From Propionibacterium sp. (GTDB taxonomy: Bacteria > Actinomycetota > Actinomycetes > Propionibacteriales > Propionibacteriaceae), in NCBI GenBank assembly GCA_012514785.1, contig JAAYZP010000413.1, positions 1-9,445 on the forward strand: 9,445 bases of DNA, given 5' to 3'. Below, piece by piece: positions 7,493 through 9,445 of this stretch (position 1 is its first letter; each line of letters opens with the position of its first letter). A program made the position numbers and the translations under genes. Below the pieces are notes generated by a model. That model made no database searches and had not been told where the DNA came from. It saw only the letters and a list, made by a program, of their open reading frames with translations.

Positions 7493-7528
7493 TGCGCTGA
7501 CGGCCGCAGAAACACCCGGAAAACAAGT
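7490..7528 (+). promoter_or_regulatory. CRISPR leader (39 bp)
   Basis: This is the only sequence between the cas2 stop and the first repeat. It is where Cas1-Cas2 should recognise the insertion end, because the repeat orientation and cas2-proximal position mark this as the leader side. Its last 19 nt are A-rich (AAACACCCGG, then AAAACAAGT directly before the repeat), in contrast to the GC-rich surroundings. It is short compared with the E. coli I-E leader, where an IHF site and a more distal anchoring site are used. Any distal element here would have to lie within cas2. Confidence 0.7.
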
Positions 7529-8472
7529 GAGGTCCCCACGCACGTGGGGATGGACCGAGGCCGCGAGCGGAGACCTGTACGACTGGAGCGAGGTCCCCAC
7601 GCACGTGGGGATGGACCGGCAGGCCGCGTAGGCGACGTTCCTCGACATCGGAGGTCCCCACGCACGTGGGGATGGACCGCGCTCAGCGGCCACGGCGTCA
7701 CGACCTCGTGAGAGGTCCCCACGCACGTGGGGATGGACCGTACTGCGTGCGCGCCGACGATCAGCTCATCTGGAGGTCCCCACGCACGTGGGGATGGACC
7801 GTGCTCACGGCCAAGGACGCTCCCGCGTTCTTCGAGGTCCCCACGCACGTGGGGATGGACCGGCCTCCACTTCAGGCCGATCGCCCCGTCCGACGAGGTC
7901 CCCACGCACGTGGGGATGGACCGTCGAGCGAGGCGCCGGCTGGGAAGCCCCAGTCGAGGTCCCCACGCACGTGGGGATGGACCGGACGGGGGCCATGTTG
8001 ATCGCCACATTCGGACGAGGTCCCCACGCACGTGGGGATGGACCGTCAGGGGCCGCCCCGATGGTCGGCGGATCGAGGAGGTCCCCACGCACGTGGGGAT
8101 GGACCGACGCTCGAGGATCCCGGCGCGACGTGGATCTCGAGGTCCCCACGCACGTGGGGATGGACCGACACGGCGGCGTCGCTGGGCCACTCCGAAATAG
8201 AGGTCCCCACGCACGTGGGGATGGACCGCTCCAGCGCCTCGGTGAGCATCCCGCAACCCTGAGGTCCCCACGCACGTGGGGATGGACCGGGCACCGCCTT
8301 CGGCCTCGATGAAGCGGCGACGAGGTCCCCACGCACGTGGGGATGGACCGGTCTTCGGCGGCGCGATCACGCTGCTCGACGAGAGGTCCCCACGCACGTG
8401 GGGATGGACCGGTCAAGCGCACGACCAAGCCGACGGTCGAGCTGAGGTCCCCACGCACGTGGGGATGGACCG

Positions 8473-8504
8473 AGGAACCCGAGGAGGGACCTGAGGAACC
8501 CGAA
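8473..8504 (+). other. Spacer 16, internally repetitive
   Basis: The 11-mer GAGGAACCCGA occurs at 8472-8482 (starting on the last repeat base) and again at 8493-8503, an offset of 21 nt. One frame reads as a Glu/Pro-rich peptide (EEPEEGPEEPEE-like), so the source was probably a coding tract with a 7-residue acidic repeat. The source element is unknown. Confidence 0.6.
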
Positions 8505-8870
8505 GAGGTCCCCACGCACGTGGGGATGGACCGAGACTGGTGGGTGCGCATTGATTCACGCATCCGAGGTCCCCACGCACGTGGGGATGGACCGGAGGAA
8601 GGTTGAACGCCCAAAAAGAAGGGCGGGAGGTCCCCACGCACGTGGGGATGGACCGCGAGATCGCGCGCTCGCTTTTCACTCACGGAAGAGGTCCCCACGC
8701 ACGTGGGGATGGACCGGCCGAGGAGTTCACGGAGACGCGCTACGCGTTGAGGTCCCCACGCACGTGGGGATGGACCGAAGGCGGCGTTGGTCGCGAGGCC
8801 GGACGCGTCGAGGTCCCCACGCACGTGGGGATGGACCGACCCTGCGCCACCTCGCGCGCTGGTGGGCGGA

Positions 8871-8899
8871 GAGGTCCCCACGCACGTGGGGATGGACCC
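8871..8899 (+). repeat. Variant repeat 23: final base C instead of G
   Basis: This repeat matches the consensus at positions 1-28 but ends GGACCC rather than GGACCG (C at 8899). Spacing to both neighbours is unchanged, so it is a substitution at the repeat/spacer boundary, not an indel. In E. coli type I-E the 29th repeat base is contributed by the incoming DNA as the last base of the PAM. The variant may therefore record an unusual PAM for spacer 23 (8900-8931). Confidence 0.9.
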
Positions 8900-9445
8900 G
8901 GCCCACGGCCCCTCGGGTTCGATCAACTGCGGAGGTCCCCACGCACGTGGGGATGGACCGAGGAGGGCGGCCGGACGGTGCTCGCGCGTGTTGAGGTCCC
9001 CACGCACGTGGGGATGGACCGGTGACCGCGCCGCCGCCGATGGTGCCGCCGATGAGGTCCCCACGCACGTGGGGATGGACCGCAGCAGAGCCCTGGCTCC
9101 GGACTGCCCTTGTCGAGGTCCCCACGCACGTGGGGATGGACCGTGACATCACCGCCGAATCGAGCCTAGCGAGATGAGGTCCCCACGCACGTGGGGATGG
9201 ACCGCGAGAGGGCGGCCCGCGGCGCGAGACGACCTCGAGGTCCCCACGCACGTGGGGATGGACCGTTTGATGTACTCGCGGAGCTGTCGCTGACTCAGAG
9301 GTCCCCACGCACGTGGGGATGGACCGGCTCCGCTGACCGGATACGACCTGTTCGTCTTGAGGTCCCCACGCACGTGGGGATGGACCGCCGGTGCAGGCGG
9401 CGTTCGCGGCCGGCGCGTGGAGGTCCCCACGCACGTGGGGATGGA

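Larger units (their letters stand above)
7529..9445 (+). CRISPR. Type I-E CRISPR array, 32 repeats and 31 spacers, continuing past the window
   Basis: The repeats are 29 nt (start GAGGTCCCC, end GATGGACCG) and the spacers 32 nt. Repeats start at 7529 and every 61 nt after that (7590, 7651 and so on to 9420), with no slippage at any of the 31 steps. The last repeat, from 9420, is cut at 26 nt by the window end. I compared the repeats by eye: all agree except the one at 8871-8899, whose final base is C. Each repeat holds a perfect 7-bp inverted repeat CCCCACG/CGTGGGG (repeat positions 6-12 and 15-21), extendable by a U5-A22 pair. This is the hairpin that Cas6e cuts, normally after position 21. 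The predicted mature crRNA is therefore an 8-nt AUGGACCG handle, a 32-nt spacer and a 21-nt hairpin end. All spacers differ by eye and are mostly GC rich. Orientation is + with the leader on the left, so the newest spacers lie near 7558. Confidence 0.99.

Noticed and set aside
7802..7833. Spacer 5 shares CCAAGGACGCT with casA near 2391-2401, suggesting self-targeting.
   Set aside because: Only 11 of 32 bases agree, which is expected by chance in GC-rich sequence, and the match does not extend.
7366..9434. Long open frames across the array on both strands (up to about 419 codons, rich in SIPTCVGTS, PSPRAWGP and VHPHVRGDL-like peptides).
   Set aside because: The repeat has no stop in several frames and the 61-nt period rotates the frame, so translations of the repeat recur in turn. 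They are artefacts of the CRISPR array, not proteins.
1..9445. A new or accessory defence system hidden in the locus.
   Set aside because: Gaps between cas genes are at most 6 bp and every gene fits a known type I-E family, so there is no room for extra genes before the array.

Overview
This window is a type I-E (Cascade-class) CRISPR-Cas locus, all on the + strand. Its order is cas3 (3' part only), casA/cse1 (cas8e), casB/cse2 (cas11), casC (cas7e), casD (cas5e), casE (cas6e), cas1, cas2, a 39-bp leader, then a CRISPR array that runs off the right edge. DNA is strongly G+C rich, with several GTG/TTG starts and G/C-ending codons. That suits a high-GC bacterium, perhaps an actinobacterium. This taxonomic guess is weak: there is no rRNA or housekeeping gene in the window.

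Layout. Positions 1-1534 hold the C-terminal half of the Cas3 helicase-nuclease. Positions 1531-6273 hold the five Cascade subunits. Positions 6280-7489 hold the adaptation pair Cas1 and Cas2. Positions 7490-7528 are the leader. Positions 7529-9445 hold 32 repeats (31 complete, the last cut off by the window) and 31 spacers. Repeats are 29 nt and spacers 32 nt, on an exact 61-nt period. Genes are packed with overlaps or gaps of a few bases (-4, -1, +3, +5, +2, +6 and -47 bp), so all eight are probably one operon with translational coupling. I found no convincing promoter or terminator between genes. There is only a possible -10 element at the cas2 stop, just before the array.

How it works together (known biology of the family). 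Cas1-Cas2 inserts new spacers at the leader end. The array transcript is cut in each repeat hairpin by CasE/Cas6e. CasA-E plus the crRNA form Cascade, which finds DNA targets next to a PAM, and Cas3 is then recruited to unwind and degrade them. Key motifs are intact in every gene visible here: Cas3 DEIH and helicase motifs V and VI, the Cas1 E/H/D/D metal ligands, and the Cas6e His26. The near-identical repeats also suggest a functional system.

I see no extra gene and no new system. The most informative details are one repeat whose 29th base differs, the very short leader, and the long cas1/cas2 overlap with a probable TTG start.
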